From positions 62,001 to 126,000 of the forward strand of contig NZ_MUNU01000009.1 in assembly GCF_002001085.1 (NCBI RefSeq): a stretch of 64,000 nucleotides of DNA, written 5' to 3'. This document shows positions 9,962 through 19,585 of the stretch, one piece after another; position 1 is the first letter of the stretch, and each line of letters begins with the position of its first letter. The notes beneath the pieces were generated by a model that saw nothing but the letters and a program-made list of their open reading frames with translations, was not told the DNA's origin and searched no databases. A program made the position numbers and the translations under genes. The stretch is from Rhodanobacter sp. B05 (GTDB taxonomy: Bacteria > Pseudomonadota > Gammaproteobacteria > Xanthomonadales > Rhodanobacteraceae).

Positions 9962-10690
9962 ATGGGTAGAGGCCCGTCCATCGAAGGTCGCAAGAACGCC
10001 GAAGACGCCAAGCGCGCCAAGGTGTTCACCAAGCTGATCCGCGAAATCACCGTCGCCACGCGCGCCGGCGTCGCGGATCCGGCCGGCAATCCGCGGTTGC
10101 GCGCGGCCATCGACAAGGCGCTGTCGGCGAACATGACCAAGGACACCATCGAGCGTGCGGTCAAGCGCGGCTCGGGGGCGGACGGCGGCGCGGACATGCA
10201 GGAGCTGCGCTACGAGGGCTACGGCCCGGCCGGCATCGCGCTGATCATCGAGAGTTTCACCGACAACCCGACCCGCACCGTGGCCGATGTGCGTTACGCA
10301 TTGACCAAGCACGGCGGCAACCTGGGCACATCGGGTTCGGTGGCGTTCCAGTTCACCCGCTGCGGCGAGTTGGTGTTCGCCACCGCTGGAGACGCGGCGG
10401 CCGAGGAAAAGGTGCTGGAAGCGGCGCTGGAAGCTGGCGCGGATGACGTGGTCAGCGAGCATGGCGAGAGCACCGTGCTGTGCGCGCCGGAACATTTCGA
10501 AGCGATGCAGCAGGCGCTGATCGCTGCCGGCCTGAGCGCCGTGCACGCCGGCGTGGTGATGCGCCCCAACAATCGGATCGAGGTGCCGGCGGAGGCACTC
10601 GAACCCCTGCATGATCTGCTCGACAAGCTCGACTCGCTGGACGACGTGAGCGAGGTGTCGCACAACGCCTTGCTGCCAACCGATGGCTAG
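9962..10690 (+). CDS. YebC/PmpR-family protein
   Basis: A 242-residue protein of the YebC/TACO1 family. The [20 protein letters not shown] opening is diagnostic, followed by [11 protein letters not shown] and [19 protein letters not shown]. Members are described as transcriptional regulators and, more recently, as factors that relieve ribosome stalling. The start is fixed by the family N-terminus. The long open frame upstream is a shadow within the hydrolase gene. A TAAAAT hexamer lies 39 bp upstream of the start, flanked by two 9-bp direct repeats (9909-9917 and 9941-9949). The gene heads the ruvC-ruvA block as in many gammaproteobacteria. Confidence 0.95.
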   Translation: MGRGPSIEGRKNAEDAKRAKVFTKLIREITVATRAGVADPAGNPRLRAAIDKALSANMTKDTIERAVKRGSGADGGADMQELRYEGYGPAGIALIIESFTDNPTRTVADVRYALTKHGGNLGTSGSVAFQFTRCGELVFATAGDAAAEEKVLEAALEAGADDVVSEHGESTVLCAPEHFEAMQQALIAAGLSAVHAGVVMRPNNRIEVPAEALEPLHDLLDKLDSLDDVSEVSHNALLPTDG

Positions 10691-11282
10691 CAGCAAGGCG
10701 GGAAATGGGGAATCGGAAATGGGGAACGGGACAGGGCAGGATTCGTCGACCGATTCCCGCTCCGCGAGGATCATCGGCATCGATCCGGGCAGCCAGCGTA
10801 CCGGCGTCGGCATCATCGACGTGGACGACACGGGAAGGCTTACCCACGTATTTCACGCTGCCCTGGTGGTGGCTGGCGAAGCAAGCTTCCCGCTGCGCCT
10901 GAAACGCATCTTTGACGAACTCTGTGACATCATCGCCGCGCACCAGCCGATCGAGTGCGGCATCGAGCGCGTGTTCATGGCGCGCAATCCGGACTCGGCA
11001 CTCAAGCTGGGGCAGGCACGTGGCGCCGCGATCTGCGCGGTGGTCAGTCGGGGGATCGTGGTGCACGAATATGCGGCAACCGAGGTCAAGCAGTCCGTGG
11101 TCGGCAATGGCCGTGGCGACAAGACCCAGGTTCAGCACATGATCGGGATCCTGCTTGGCCTGAAGGGGCCGCTGCAGGCCGATGCCGCCGATGCGCTTGC
11201 GATTGCGGTGACTCACGCGCACACGCGCGCCAGCCTGGCCCGGGTGGGCATTCCGCGCACGGCCTGGAGACGGCGCCGATGA
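10683..11282 (+). CDS. ruvC: Crossover junction endodeoxyribonuclease RuvC
   Basis: Holliday-junction resolvase that cuts branched DNA after RuvAB branch migration. The catalytic Asp is in [11 protein letters not shown], with the other acidic positions in IECGIERVF and [10 protein letters not shown]. From RIIGIDPG to the end the protein has the usual length of about 173 residues. The frame, however, cannot start there: the only starts are ATG 10683, overlapping the yebC stop by eight bases, or ATG 10719. RuvC therefore carries an extra 15-27 residues rich in Gly, Ser, Asn and Asp, encoded by an inserted palindromic repeat (10708-10758). I give the upstream start because of the coupling overlap. 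Confidence 0.93.
   Translation: MASSKAGNGESEMGNGTGQDSSTDSRSARIIGIDPGSQRTGVGIIDVDDTGRLTHVFHAALVVAGEASFPLRLKRIFDELCDIIAAHQPIECGIERVFMARNPDSALKLGQARGAAICAVVSRGIVVHEYAATEVKQSVVGNGRGDKTQVQHMIGILLGLKGPLQADAADALAIAVTHAHTRASLARVGIPRTAWRRRR
10708..10758. repeat. Palindromic intergenic-type repeat inside the 5' end of ruvC
   Basis: Nine-base inverted arms at 10708-10716 (GGGAATCGG) and 10750-10758 (CCGATTCCC). Between them is G-rich sequence with repeated GGGGAA motifs. This resembles short repeats usually found between genes in Xanthomonadales. Here it lies inside the open frame of ruvC. Confidence 0.6.
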
Positions 11283-11319
11283 AGGCGATGCCGAAAAATT
11301 TCATGTGGAGGCGGCGCCG

Positions 11320-11916
11320 ATGATCGGACGACTGCGCGGCATCCTGGTCTCGAAGCAGCCGCCGTCGTTGCTGGTCGAGGTGGGCGGCGTCGGCTATGAG
11401 GTCGAGGCGCCGATGTCGACGATCTACGACCTGCCTGGCCTCGGCAAGGAAGTGATCCTGCTCACCCATCACGCGGTGAAGGAAGACAGCGTCAGCCTGT
11501 ACGGCTTCCTGCACGAGAGCGAGCGCGTGCTGTTCCGCAACCTGCTCAAGGTCAGCGGGATCGGCGCGAAGATTGCCCTGGCGGTGCTGTCCGGTGTTTC
11601 CACCGAGCATTTTGCACGGCTGGTGCATGCCGGCGACGTGGTCGCGCTGACCAAGATTCCCGGCATCGGCAAGAAGACGGCCGAGCGCATCGTGGTGGAG
11701 TTGCGCGATCGCCTGGATGGCCTGTCCACGGCGGCCGGAGTGTCCATGTCGGGGGTGGCGGCGCCACTGGATGCGGCGGGCGAAGCCACCGTGGCGCTGC
11801 AGCAGCTGGGCTACAAGCCGGCGGAGGTGACCCGACTGGTGCAGAAGGTTGCCGCCGAGGGCGACAGCGCCGAATCCATCATCCGCAAGGCACTGCGTGC
11901 TGCGCTGGGCAGCTAG
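11320..11916 (+). CDS. ruvA: Holliday junction branch migration protein RuvA
   Basis: A 198-residue DNA-binding subunit that holds the Holliday junction and recruits RuvB. The OB-fold N-terminus [10 protein letters not shown] fixes the start (an in-frame GTG lies 15 bases upstream). Two helix-hairpin-helix segments follow: [18 protein letters not shown] and [21 protein letters not shown]. The C-terminal RuvB-contacting domain begins near [15 protein letters not shown]. The gene follows ruvC by 37 bases. Its usual partner ruvB is displaced about 4 kb downstream by two kup genes. Confidence 0.96.
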   Translation: MIGRLRGILVSKQPPSLLVEVGGVGYEVEAPMSTIYDLPGLGKEVILLTHHAVKEDSVSLYGFLHESERVLFRNLLKVSGIGAKIALAVLSGVSTEHFARLVHAGDVVALTKIPGIGKKTAERIVVELRDRLDGLSTAAGVSMSGVAAPLDAAGEATVALQQLGYKPAEVTRLVQKVAAEGDSAESIIRKALRAALGS

Positions 11917-11931
11917 GCAGCCAGGACTTCG

Positions 11932-13854
11932 ATGAACGAACAAGCGCGGGATCAGGAGGTTTCGTCCGCCGCCAGCGAGGCAGGCAAGGTTCATGGTGCG
12001 AAGTCGGCGCTGATCCTCGGTGCGGTCGGCGTGGTGTTCGGCGACATCGGCACCAGCCCGCTGTACACCATGCATGAAACCTTCCTGCCGGAACACGGCT
12101 TGCATCCGCATCCCAGCACGGTGCTGGGCATCCTGTCGCTGGTCACCTGGTCGCTGATCATGGTGGTGGCGGTGAAGTACGTGAGTCTGGTCATGCGCGC
12201 GGACAACAAGGGCGAGGGCGGCATCATGGCCTTGATGACCCTCGCGCAGCGCGCCAGCGGCAAGTCGGTACGGGCGCGCCGGATAATCATGCTGATGGCC
12301 CTGCTCGGCGCGGCGCTTTTCTTCGGCGATGGCGTGATCACGCCATCGATCTCGGTGCTCTCCGCGGTCGAGGGCCTGCAGGTGGCGGCGCCGGGCTTGA
12401 AGGAGTGGGTCGTGCCGATCACCGTGGTCGTGCTGCTGGGACTGTTCTGGCTGCAGCGTCACGGCACGGCGAGGATCGGCGTCCTGTTCGGGCCGATCAT
12501 GGTGTTGTGGTTTCTCGCCCTGGCGGTCATCGGCATATCCAACATCATCCATGCGCCGGGCGTGTTGTGGGCACTCGATCCCTGGTACGCGGTGCAGTTC
12601 TTCATGACGCACGGCAAGACCTCGATCCTCGCGCTGGGTTCGGTGGTGTTGTGCGTGACCGGTGCCGAGGCGCTGTACACCGACATGAGCCATTTCGGGC
12701 GCTTCCCGATACGCGCGGCCTGGTTCGGCTTCGTGATGCCGGCGCTGCTGCTCAACTACTACGGCCAGGGCGGCCTGCTGCTGGTGCATCCGGATGCGAT
12801 CGCCAACCCGTTCTATTACTCGGTGCCGTCATGGGGTCTGTATCCGATGATCGGACTGGCCACCGCCGCGACCGTGATCGCGTCGCAGGCGGTGATCTCC
12901 GGCGCGTTCACCGTGACCCGGCAGGCGATCCAGCTGGGCTTTCTGCCGCGCATGCAGGTGGTGCATACCTCGCGCGAGGCGATCGGGCAGATCTTCCTGC
13001 CGTGGGTGAACCGCGCGCTGATGGTGGCTGTTCTCGCCACGGTGGTCGGGTTCGGTTCGTCCAACGCGCTGGCCGGTGCGTACGGCATCGCCGTGACCGG
13101 CACGATGGCGATCGATACCATCCTGACCATGATCGTGGCGCGCCGCATGTGGCAATGGAGCCGCACCGTGGTGATCCTGGTTGGCCTGGTGCTGCTGGCC
13201 ATCGACCTGAGCTACTTTGGCGCCAATACGCTGAAGATCCCCGACGGCGGCTGGTTCCCGCTGGTGCTTGGCCTGGTCCTGTTTGCCGTGATGACCACCT
13301 GGCGACGCGGCCGCGAGCTGGTGGTGCGCGAGATCAAGCAGAGCGGCCTGGCGCTGGCGCCGTTCATCAGGAACATGAGCGAGCATCCGCCGATCCGCGT
13401 GCCGGGCACGGCCGTCTTCCTCACCGCCAACCAGGAGGCCGTGCCGCACGCGTTGCTGCACAATCTCAAGCACAACAAGGTGCTGCACGAGCGCAACGTG
13501 TTGTTGACGGTGGCGATTCTCGAGACGCCGGTGGCCGATGCCGACGAGCGCATCCAGCTCACCCGCCTCAGCGACGATTTCTACAGCCTGGAGCTGCACT
13601 TCGGCTTCGCCGAGGATCCGAACATTCCGCTCGCGCTGTCGCAATGTTCCCGCGAGGGGCTGGGTTTCGACATGATGGACACCACGTTCTTCCTGTCCCG
13701 CGAAAGCATCGTCTCCAACGAGCGCCGACCGGGCATGGCGCGCTGGCGCGACAAGCTGTTCGCCTTCATGGCGCGCAATGCGTTGCCGGCCACCGCGTTC
13801 TTCCAGATTCCCGGCAACCGGCTGATCGAGCTCGGTGCGCAGGTGGAAATCTAG
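11932..13854 (+). CDS. kup: Potassium transporter Kup (copy 1)
   Basis: A 640-residue inner-membrane K+ uptake protein of the KUP/HAK/KT family, with about twelve membrane segments and a hydrophilic C-terminal domain. Family motifs include GVVFGDIGTSPLYTMHE near residue 37, RADNKGEGGIMALM, and FFGDGVITPSISVLSAVEG. It starts 15 bases after the ruvA stop and is probably co-transcribed. The next gene is a close paralogue that shares long near-identical stretches such as VLLTV.ILETP and FFQIPGNRLIELG at the C-terminus, which indicates tandem duplication. Confidence 0.95.
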   Translation: MNEQARDQEVSSAASEAGKVHGAKSALILGAVGVVFGDIGTSPLYTMHETFLPEHGLHPHPSTVLGILSLVTWSLIMVVAVKYVSLVMRADNKGEGGIMALMTLAQRASGKSVRARRIIMLMALLGAALFFGDGVITPSISVLSAVEGLQVAAPGLKEWVVPITVVVLLGLFWLQRHGTARIGVLFGPIMVLWFLALAVIGISNIIHAPGVLWALDPWYAVQFFMTHGKTSILALGSVVLCVTGAEALYTDMSHFGRFPIRAAWFGFVMPALLLNYYGQGGLLLVHPDAIANPFYYSVPSWGLYPMIGLATAATVIASQAVISGAFTVTRQAIQLGFLPRMQVVHTSREAIGQIFLPWVNRALMVAVLATVVGFGSSNALAGAYGIAVTGTMAIDTILTMIVARRMWQWSRTVVILVGLVLLAIDLSYFGANTLKIPDGGWFPLVLGLVLFAVMTTWRRGRELVVREIKQSGLALAPFIRNMSEHPPIRVPGTAVFLTANQEAVPHALLHNLKHNKVLHERNVLLTVAILETPVADADERIQLTRLSDDFYSLELHFGFAEDPNIPLALSQCSREGLGFDMMDTTFFLSRESIVSNERRPGMARWRDKLFAFMARNALPATAFFQIPGNRLIELGAQVEI

Positions 13855-13896
13855 CGGCCTCCAGGTCGCCCCCCCCCAGCGCGAATCTTTCCCGAC

Positions 13897-15792
13897 ATGA
13901 AGACTCCAGCTACCACCACCAGCGGTCCGTCGCCACGACTGAGCACCCTCGCGCTGGGCGCGATCGGCATCGTATTCGGCGACATCGGCACCAGTCCGCT
14001 GTACACCATGGCGGAGACGCTGGGCACGCACGGTGCGACGCCGACACCCGCGGCCGTGCTCGGCGTGCTCTCGCTGATCTTCTGGGCGCTGATGATCGTG
14101 GTGTCGTTGAAATACGTGACCTTCGTGATGCGCGCCGACAACAAGGGCGAAGGCGGCATCATGGCCTTGATGGCATTGGCGCAGCGCTCGCTCGGCAGTG
14201 GCTCCGCGCGTGGGCGCTGGTTGCTGGCGGTGCTCGCCATCTTCGGTGCATCGCTGTTCTACGGCGACGGCGTCATCACCCCGGCGATCACGGTGCTCGG
14301 CGCGGTCGAGGGGCTGAAGGTGGCCGAACCGGCGCTGGCGCAATTCGTGGTGCTGATCGCGCTGTTGATCCTGGCCGGGGTGTTCGCGCTGCAGCGCTAC
14401 GGCACGCATATCGTCGGCCGGATGTTCGCGCCGGTGATGGTGCTGTGGTTCCTGGTACTGGCGGTGCTGGGCATTCGCCAGATCGTGCTGCACCCCCAGG
14501 TGCTGGCGGCGCTGAACCCCGGCTATGCGTTTCAGTTTTTCATGCGCCATGGCTACGGCGCATTCATCGCGCTCGGCGGTGTGGTGCTGGCACTTACCGG
14601 CGCCGAGGCCTTGTATGCCGACATGGGCCATTTCGGCAAGAAACCCATACGCCTGGCCTGGTTCGGTTTCGTGCTGCCGTCGCTGCTGCTGAACTATTTC
14701 GGCCAGGGCGCCTTGTTGCTCAGCAATCCGGCGGCGATCGAAGGGCCGTTCTATCACATGGTCCCGGTCTCGCTGCTGTACCCGATGATCGCCCTTGCCA
14801 CGGCGGCGGCGGTGATCGGCTCGCAGGCGGTGATTTCCGGCGCCTTTTCCATGACCCGCGAGGCGATGTCGCTGGGCTATTCGCCGCGGATGGCGGTGGT
14901 GCATACCTCGCGCGAAATGTCGGGCCAGGTCTTCGTGCCGTGGGTGAACCGGCTGTTGATGGTGATGGTGTTTGGTGCGGTACTGGGCTTCCAGAGCTCC
15001 GACAATCTCGGTGCCGCCTATGGCATTGCGGTGACCGGAACGATGACCGTCACCACCTTGCTCGCGCTGGTAGTGGCGCGCAAGCATTGGCATTGGAACT
15101 GGTTCTGGGTGACCCTGGTCGGCGTGTTGCTGTTGACGGTGGACCTGGCCTTCTTCGCCGCCAACGCCCTGAAGATCGCCCACGGCGGCTGGTTCCCGCT
15201 GGTGCTGGGCGTACTGTTGTTCATCATGATGACGACCTGGCGGCGTGGTCGTGAGCTGGTGCTGCGCGGCCTCAAGCAGGGTGGACTGGCGCTGGCGCCG
15301 TTCATCGAGAGCATCGAGGCGCACCCGCCGTTGCGTGTTCCCGGCACGGCGGTATTCCTCACCGCCAACCTCCACGCGGTGCCGCATGCCCTGCTGCACA
15401 ACCTCAAGCACAACAAGGTGCTGCACGAGCGCAACGTGTTGCTGACGGTGGAGATACTGGAGACCCCGATGGCCGAGCCGGACGAACGCATCCACATCGT
15501 GCCGCTGAGCGGGAATTTTTTCTCGCTGACGCTGCGCTTCGGTTTTGCCGAGGACCCCAACGTGCCTCAGGCGCTGACCCAGTGCGCCCGTGATGGGCTG
15601 GGGTTCGACATGATGGATACCACGTTCTTCCTGTCGCGTGAGACCGTCATTGCGGACAAGCGGCGTCCCGGCATGGCGTTCTGGCGCGACAAGTTGTTCG
15701 TGATCCTCTCGCGCAATGCGATGCCGGCCACGGCGTTTTTCCAGATTCCCGGCAATCGCCTGATCGAGCTGGGGACGCAGGTAGAGATCTGA
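13897..15792 (+). CDS. kup: Potassium transporter Kup (copy 2)
   Basis: A 631-residue paralogue of the gene immediately upstream, with the same KUP motifs: GIVFGDIGTSPLYTMAET, RADNKGEGGIMALMALAQR and YGDGVITPAITVLGAVEG. The cytoplasmic C-terminal domain (DDFYSLELHFGFAEDPN in copy 1, NFFSLTLRFGFAEDPN here) aligns throughout. The two genes are 42 bp apart and co-directional. Both look intact, so the cell probably makes two Kup transporters whose roles may differ. The gene is followed by two strong hairpins before ruvB. Confidence 0.95.
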   Translation: MKTPATTTSGPSPRLSTLALGAIGIVFGDIGTSPLYTMAETLGTHGATPTPAAVLGVLSLIFWALMIVVSLKYVTFVMRADNKGEGGIMALMALAQRSLGSGSARGRWLLAVLAIFGASLFYGDGVITPAITVLGAVEGLKVAEPALAQFVVLIALLILAGVFALQRYGTHIVGRMFAPVMVLWFLVLAVLGIRQIVLHPQVLAALNPGYAFQFFMRHGYGAFIALGGVVLALTGAEALYADMGHFGKKPIRLAWFGFVLPSLLLNYFGQGALLLSNPAAIEGPFYHMVPVSLLYPMIALATAAAVIGSQAVISGAFSMTREAMSLGYSPRMAVVHTSREMSGQVFVPWVNRLLMVMVFGAVLGFQSSDNLGAAYGIAVTGTMTVTTLLALVVARKHWHWNWFWVTLVGVLLLTVDLAFFAANALKIAHGGWFPLVLGVLLFIMMTTWRRGRELVLRGLKQGGLALAPFIESIEAHPPLRVPGTAVFLTANLHAVPHALLHNLKHNKVLHERNVLLTVEILETPMAEPDERIHIVPLSGNFFSLTLRFGFAEDPNVPQALTQCARDGLGFDMMDTTFFLSRETVIADKRRPGMAFWRDKLFVILSRNAMPATAFFQIPGNRLIELGTQVEI

Positions 15793-15841
15793 TCGGCGCA
15801 GCGGATCAGACCTCTACCGCGATCCACGATGGATCCGCGGA

Positions 15842-15904
15842 GCCAGGGCTGGGCGTAGCCCGGCCCTGGCGAGCCAAAGAAGTGCAGGAAAGCACTTCTT
15901 TGGC
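15842..15904. repeat. Two consecutive perfect stem-loops between kup copy 2 and ruvB
   Basis: Hairpin 1 has 8-bp arms at 15842-15849 and 15863-15870. Hairpin 2 has 13-bp perfect arms at 15873-15885 and 15892-15904 with a six-base loop. No T-run follows, so neither is a classical intrinsic terminator. They look like intergenic repeats that could stabilise or attenuate the mRNA between the kup genes and ruvB. Confidence 0.75.
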
Positions 15905-15975
15905 GCATGGCATGCAACTGCCCTTGACTCGGGCTTTTCTCTCCATTTGTCGAGCGCAGCCGGCATAATGCGCGC

Positions 15976-17034
15976 ATGACCGAAGCCCGTATCATCACCG
16001 CCGCCGCCCAGCTCGACGACGACGCGCTGGAGGCAACGATCCGGCCGAAGCGGCTGGCCGAGTACCTGGGCCAGCAGACGGTGCGCGAGCAGCTGTCGAT
16101 CTACATCGAGGCGGCGCGCAGGCGCGGCGGGGCGCTGGATCACGTGCTGATCTTCGGCCCGCCGGGGCTGGGCAAGACCACGCTCTCCCACGTCATCGCC
16201 AACGAGCTGGGCGTCAACCTGCGTTCCACCTCCGGCCCGGTGCTGGAGCGCGCGGGCGACCTGGCCGCACTGCTGACCAACCTGGAGGCGAACGACGTGC
16301 TGTTCGTCGACGAGATCCATCGGCTGTCGCCGGTGGTCGAGGAGGTGCTGTATCCGGCGATGGAGGATTTCCAGATCGACATCATGATCGGCGAGGGCCC
16401 GGGTGCCCGCTCGATCAAGCTGGATCTGCCGCCATTCACCCTGATCGGCGCGACCACCCGTGCGGGCATGCTCACTGCGCCGCTGCGCGATCGCTTCGGC
16501 ATCGTGCAGCGGCTGGAGTTCTATACCGCCGAGGAGCTCACCGCGATCGTGCGGCGCGCGGCGCGCATTCTCGGCATCGTGTGCGCACCGGAAGGGGCGC
16601 AGGAAATCGCCCGCCGTTCGCGCGGCACGCCGCGCATCGCCAACCGGTTGCTGCGCCGTGTGCGCGACTACGCCGAGGTGCGCGCCGGCGGCGAGATCAC
16701 GCTGGCGGCGGCACAGGCGGCGCTGGACATGCTGAAGATCGACCCGGAAGGTTTCGACGAGCTGGATCGGCGCCTGCTCGGACTGATCGTGGAGAACTTC
16801 GACGGTGGCCCGGTCGGCGTGGAGTCGCTGGCTGCCGCGCTGAGCGAGGATCGCGGCACGCTGGAAGACGTGGTCGAGCCGTACCTGATCCAGCAGGGCT
16901 ACCTGGTACGTACCGCCCGCGGCCGCATGATCAGCCCCAGGGGCTGGCGTTACCTCGGCCTGGTGCCGCCATCCCGGCAGGCGCCGGTGGCGGATCTGTT
17001 CAACGGCGACGCCGGCGACGCCGGTGATGTCTGA
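15976..17034 (+). CDS. ruvB: Holliday junction branch migration ATPase RuvB
   Basis: A 352-residue AAA+ hexameric motor that drives branch migration with RuvA. Walker A is GPPGLGKTT (residues 61-69), Walker B is LFVDEIHR (about 110-117), and sensor 1 lies in [20 protein letters not shown]. The C-terminal winged-helix domain binds DNA ([16 protein letters not shown]). The gene is separated from ruvA by two kup genes and a pair of hairpins. It overlaps ybgC by eight bases and so leads into the Tol-Pal operon. Confidence 0.97.
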   Translation: MTEARIITAAAQLDDDALEATIRPKRLAEYLGQQTVREQLSIYIEAARRRGGALDHVLIFGPPGLGKTTLSHVIANELGVNLRSTSGPVLERAGDLAALLTNLEANDVLFVDEIHRLSPVVEEVLYPAMEDFQIDIMIGEGPGARSIKLDLPPFTLIGATTRAGMLTAPLRDRFGIVQRLEFYTAEELTAIVRRAARILGIVCAPEGAQEIARRSRGTPRIANRLLRRVRDYAEVRAGGEITLAAAQAALDMLKIDPEGFDELDRRLLGLIVENFDGGPVGVESLAAALSEDRGTLEDVVEPYLIQQGYLVRTARGRMISPRGWRYLGLVPPSRQAPVADLFNGDAGDAGDV

Positions 17035-17443
17035 GTCGCCCGCCACGCCGTTCCACTGGCCCGTGCGGGTCTACTGGGAAGACACCGACGCCGGTGGCGT
17101 CGTCTATCACGCGGGCTATCTGCGCTTCATGGAGCGCGCCCGCAGCGAGTGGATGCGCGCGCTCGGGGTCGACCAGATGGCGTTCAAGCAGGCCACCGGG
17201 CTGGCCTTCATGGTGCGCGACATGCAGATCGACTTCCTCAAGCCAGCCCTGCTGGATGATGAACTGTCGGTAACGGTCGAAGTCAAAGCGTGGCGTTCAG
17301 CCAGTATCCTGTTCGCCCAGACAATCACGAAGACGGACGGCAGTTGCCTGATCCGCGCCAGCGTGCGGGTGGCCTGCGTGGACCTGGCGCGCATGCGCCC
17401 GGCGCAGATTCCGTCCGACCTGATCCCGCAAGCCTTACCCTAG
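17027..17443 (+). CDS. ybgC: Tol-Pal system-associated acyl-CoA thioesterase YbgC
   Basis: A 138-residue hotdog-fold thioesterase. The catalytic Asp motif is [20 protein letters not shown], with Asp in the conserved position. It hydrolyses short- and long-chain acyl-CoA esters and is the usual first gene of tol-pal operons. The ATG overlaps the end of ruvB; an in-frame GTG one codon earlier is less likely. It is followed by tolQ after 37 bases. Confidence 0.93.
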   Translation: MSESPATPFHWPVRVYWEDTDAGGVVYHAGYLRFMERARSEWMRALGVDQMAFKQATGLAFMVRDMQIDFLKPALLDDELSVTVEVKAWRSASILFAQTITKTDGSCLIRASVRVACVDLARMRPAQIPSDLIPQALP

Positions 17444-17480
17444 ACCCACCCAAGCCGAACCGGCGGAGAACCTGCAAGCA

Positions 17481-18167
17481 ATGAACAGTGGACTGAACGT
17501 TTTCACGCTGATCGCGGATTCGAGCCTGCCGGTACAACTGGTGCTGGCCGTGTTGCTCGTGGGCTCGTTCCTGTCGTGGGTGATCATCATCCGCAAGTAC
17601 ACGCAGACCAAGGCGGCGCTGGAAGATGCCGAGGCGTTCGAGGAGCGCTTCTGGTCCGGTGGCGACCTCGCCCAGCTGTTTCGCGAGGTCAGCAACCGCG
17701 GCGGCAACAACGGCGGCATCGAGAACATCTTCGAGTCGGGTTTCCGCGAGTTTGCCCGCCAACGGCAACGCAAGACACACGATACGCGCAGCGTGATCGA
17801 GGGTTCCGAGCGCGCGATGCAGGTCGCCGGCACGCGCGAGATCGGCCTGCTCGAGCGCAATCTGGAATTCCTCGCCAACGTCGGCTCGATCAGCCCCTAC
17901 GTGGGCCTGTTCGGCACGGTGTGGGGCATCATGGGCGCGTTCCAGGGCCTGGGCGAGATGAAGGACGTGACCATTGCGGTGGTCGCCCCGCACATCTCCG
18001 AGGCACTGATCGCCACCGCGATGGGCCTGTTCGCGGCGATCCCGGCACAGTGGGCGTACAACCGCTACGCCACCAAGGTCGAGCGCATCGCCTCGCGCTA
18101 CGACGTGTTCCAGGAGGAGTTCTCCTCCGTGCTGCAGCGGCAGATCCAGACCGACGACGTCGCCTGA
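17481..18167 (+). CDS. tolQ: Tol-Pal system protein TolQ
   Basis: A 228-residue inner-membrane protein of the MotA/TolQ/ExbB proton-channel family. The first membrane segment is LVLAVLLVGSFLSWVIIIRK (about residues 16-35). Two more lie near VGSISPYVGLFGTVWGIMGAF and ISEALIATAMGLFAAIPAQW. With TolR it uses the proton motive force to energise TolA, which keeps the outer membrane constricted during division. The gene order tolQ-tolR-tolA-tolB-pal-cpoB is complete and intact here. Confidence 0.96.
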   Translation: MNSGLNVFTLIADSSLPVQLVLAVLLVGSFLSWVIIIRKYTQTKAALEDAEAFEERFWSGGDLAQLFREVSNRGGNNGGIENIFESGFREFARQRQRKTHDTRSVIEGSERAMQVAGTREIGLLERNLEFLANVGSISPYVGLFGTVWGIMGAFQGLGEMKDVTIAVVAPHISEALIATAMGLFAAIPAQWAYNRYATKVERIASRYDVFQEEFSSVLQRQIQTDDVA

Positions 18168-18181
18168 GCGGAGCAGCAGTC

Positions 18182-18646
18182 ATGCGAACCTCAGGGCGCC
18201 AGAAGCGCTACAAGCTCAAATCCGAAATCAACGTGGTGCCTTACATCGACGTGATGCTGGTGCTGCTGATCATTTTCATGGTCACCACGCCGATGCTCAA
18301 CTCCAGCGTCGACGTGCAATTGCCGCAGGCCAATGCCAAGTCGCTGCAGCAGAAGAAGGACCCCGTGCTGGTCTCGGTACTGCAGGACGGCCAGATGTAC
18401 CTGACCCTCAGCGGCGCCAAGAAGGAGCTGGTCGACGCGGATACGCTCAAGCTGAAGGTGGGTGCGTTCGTGCGCGAGAATCCCGAGGTCAGCGTGCTGG
18501 TCGGCGGCGATGAGCGCGGCCCTTACGGCGGCGTGTTCAAGGTGCTGGCCGACCTGCAGCAGGCCGGCGTGGCCAAGGTCGGCCTGATGGGCCAGCCAGG
18601 CGAGCCGACCGATCAGGACAAGAGCACGTCCCATGGACGAAAGTAG
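18182..18646 (+). CDS. tolR: Tol-Pal system protein TolR
   Basis: A 154-residue ExbD/TolR-type protein with a short cytoplasmic start (SGRQKRYKLKSEINVVPYID), a single membrane helix (VMLVLLIIFMVTTPML) and a periplasmic domain. The Asp in the YIDVMLVLL segment is the proton-carrying residue of the family. The start ATG follows the tolQ stop by 14 bases. The end overlaps tolA by 14 bases, which suggests translational coupling. Confidence 0.95.
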   Translation: MRTSGRQKRYKLKSEINVVPYIDVMLVLLIIFMVTTPMLNSSVDVQLPQANAKSLQQKKDPVLVSVLQDGQMYLTLSGAKKELVDADTLKLKVGAFVRENPEVSVLVGGDERGPYGGVFKVLADLQQAGVAKVGLMGQPGEPTDQDKSTSHGRK

Positions 18647-19577
18647 GGCGACGCCGAAGGCGGTCGTACTCTCCGCCATCCTGCACATCGGTATCGTGGC
18701 GTTCCTGTTCCTCGCCATCCTGCCGTGCTCGAAGTACGAGGCGTTCGTGACTGCGCTCGGCTTGCCGGCGTCGATGAACCCGATCACCTGCACCGCGCCA
18801 TTGCACCTGCAGGGTCCGATCATCGAGGCCACCCTGATCGGGCCCACCGGCAGTCCGCCGCCGAAGGCGGTCAAGGTCAAGCCGGTGCCCAACACGGTGC
18901 CGCCGCCGCCCAGCGTGACCCCACCCACGCCGCCACCACCGGAGAAGCCGGCGGTCAGCCAGTTGCCGCCACCGCCGAAGCACCCCGATACGGTCGATCA
19001 GGAGCGCGTGGTCGAGGATGCCGCGCTGAAGGCCGACGAGGCCAAGAAGGTGCAGGAAGAGAAGGAGCGCCAGCGCCAGTCCGAGCTGGACGCCCAGGCG
19101 GCCAAGAAGAAGGAAGAGGAAAAAAAGAAGATCGACGCCCTGTTTGCCAAGATGGATGCGGCGTCGGCCCAGACCAGACAGCTGGACAGCAAGGCCAAGC
19201 AGGCCAGACAGCAGATGGAGGACCTCAAGAACGCCCAGGACAATGCCCGCTCCGATGTGCCTAATGCCAGCCAGTTGCAGACCGGCAACAACAGCCCGGA
19301 CAGCGACCTGAGCAGCGAATATGTAGCGGCCATTCAGAATGCGGTCACACCGAACTGGACGCGTCCGGATAACATGCCGAGTGTTCCCTGCGATGTTCAT
19401 ATCGTGCAATCACCCGGCGGCGACGTTCTGAGCGCCAATGTTGACCCCAGTTGCCCCTACGACGAAGCTGGCAGGCGCTCCGTCGAGAACGCGGTATTGC
19501 GCACCAAGACCTTGCCCTACAAGGGTTTCGAAAAAGTGTTTCGACGCAACCTCACCTTCACCTTCAGGCCGCAGTGA
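18633..19577 (+). CDS. tolA: Cell envelope integrity protein TolA
   Basis: A 314-residue protein that bridges the inner membrane to Pal. It has an N-terminal membrane anchor (VLSAILHIGIVAFLFLAILP), a Pro-rich stretch (VPPPPSVTPPTPPPPEKP) and a long charged helix rich in Lys, Glu, Ala and Gln (about residues 120-215). The C-terminal globular domain has two Cys (VPCDVHIVQS and DPSCPYDEAG) and ends in LTFTFRPQ. The ORF overlaps the end of tolR. Its stop codon overlaps a possible GTG start of tolB. Confidence 0.92.
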   Translation: MDESRATPKAVVLSAILHIGIVAFLFLAILPCSKYEAFVTALGLPASMNPITCTAPLHLQGPIIEATLIGPTGSPPPKAVKVKPVPNTVPPPPSVTPPTPPPPEKPAVSQLPPPPKHPDTVDQERVVEDAALKADEAKKVQEEKERQRQSELDAQAAKKKEEEKKKIDALFAKMDAASAQTRQLDSKAKQARQQMEDLKNAQDNARSDVPNASQLQTGNNSPDSDLSSEYVAAIQNAVTPNWTRPDNMPSVPCDVHIVQSPGGDVLSANVDPSCPYDEAGRRSVENAVLRTKTLPYKGFEKVFRRNLTFTFRPQ

Positions 19578-19585
19578 TCAAGCCC

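Noticed and set aside
12829..15495. Long minus-strand frame (about 890 codons) opposite both kup genes
   Set aside because: Antisense shadow; composition is dominated by His, Gln and Arg, and the plus strand has clear Kup proteins.
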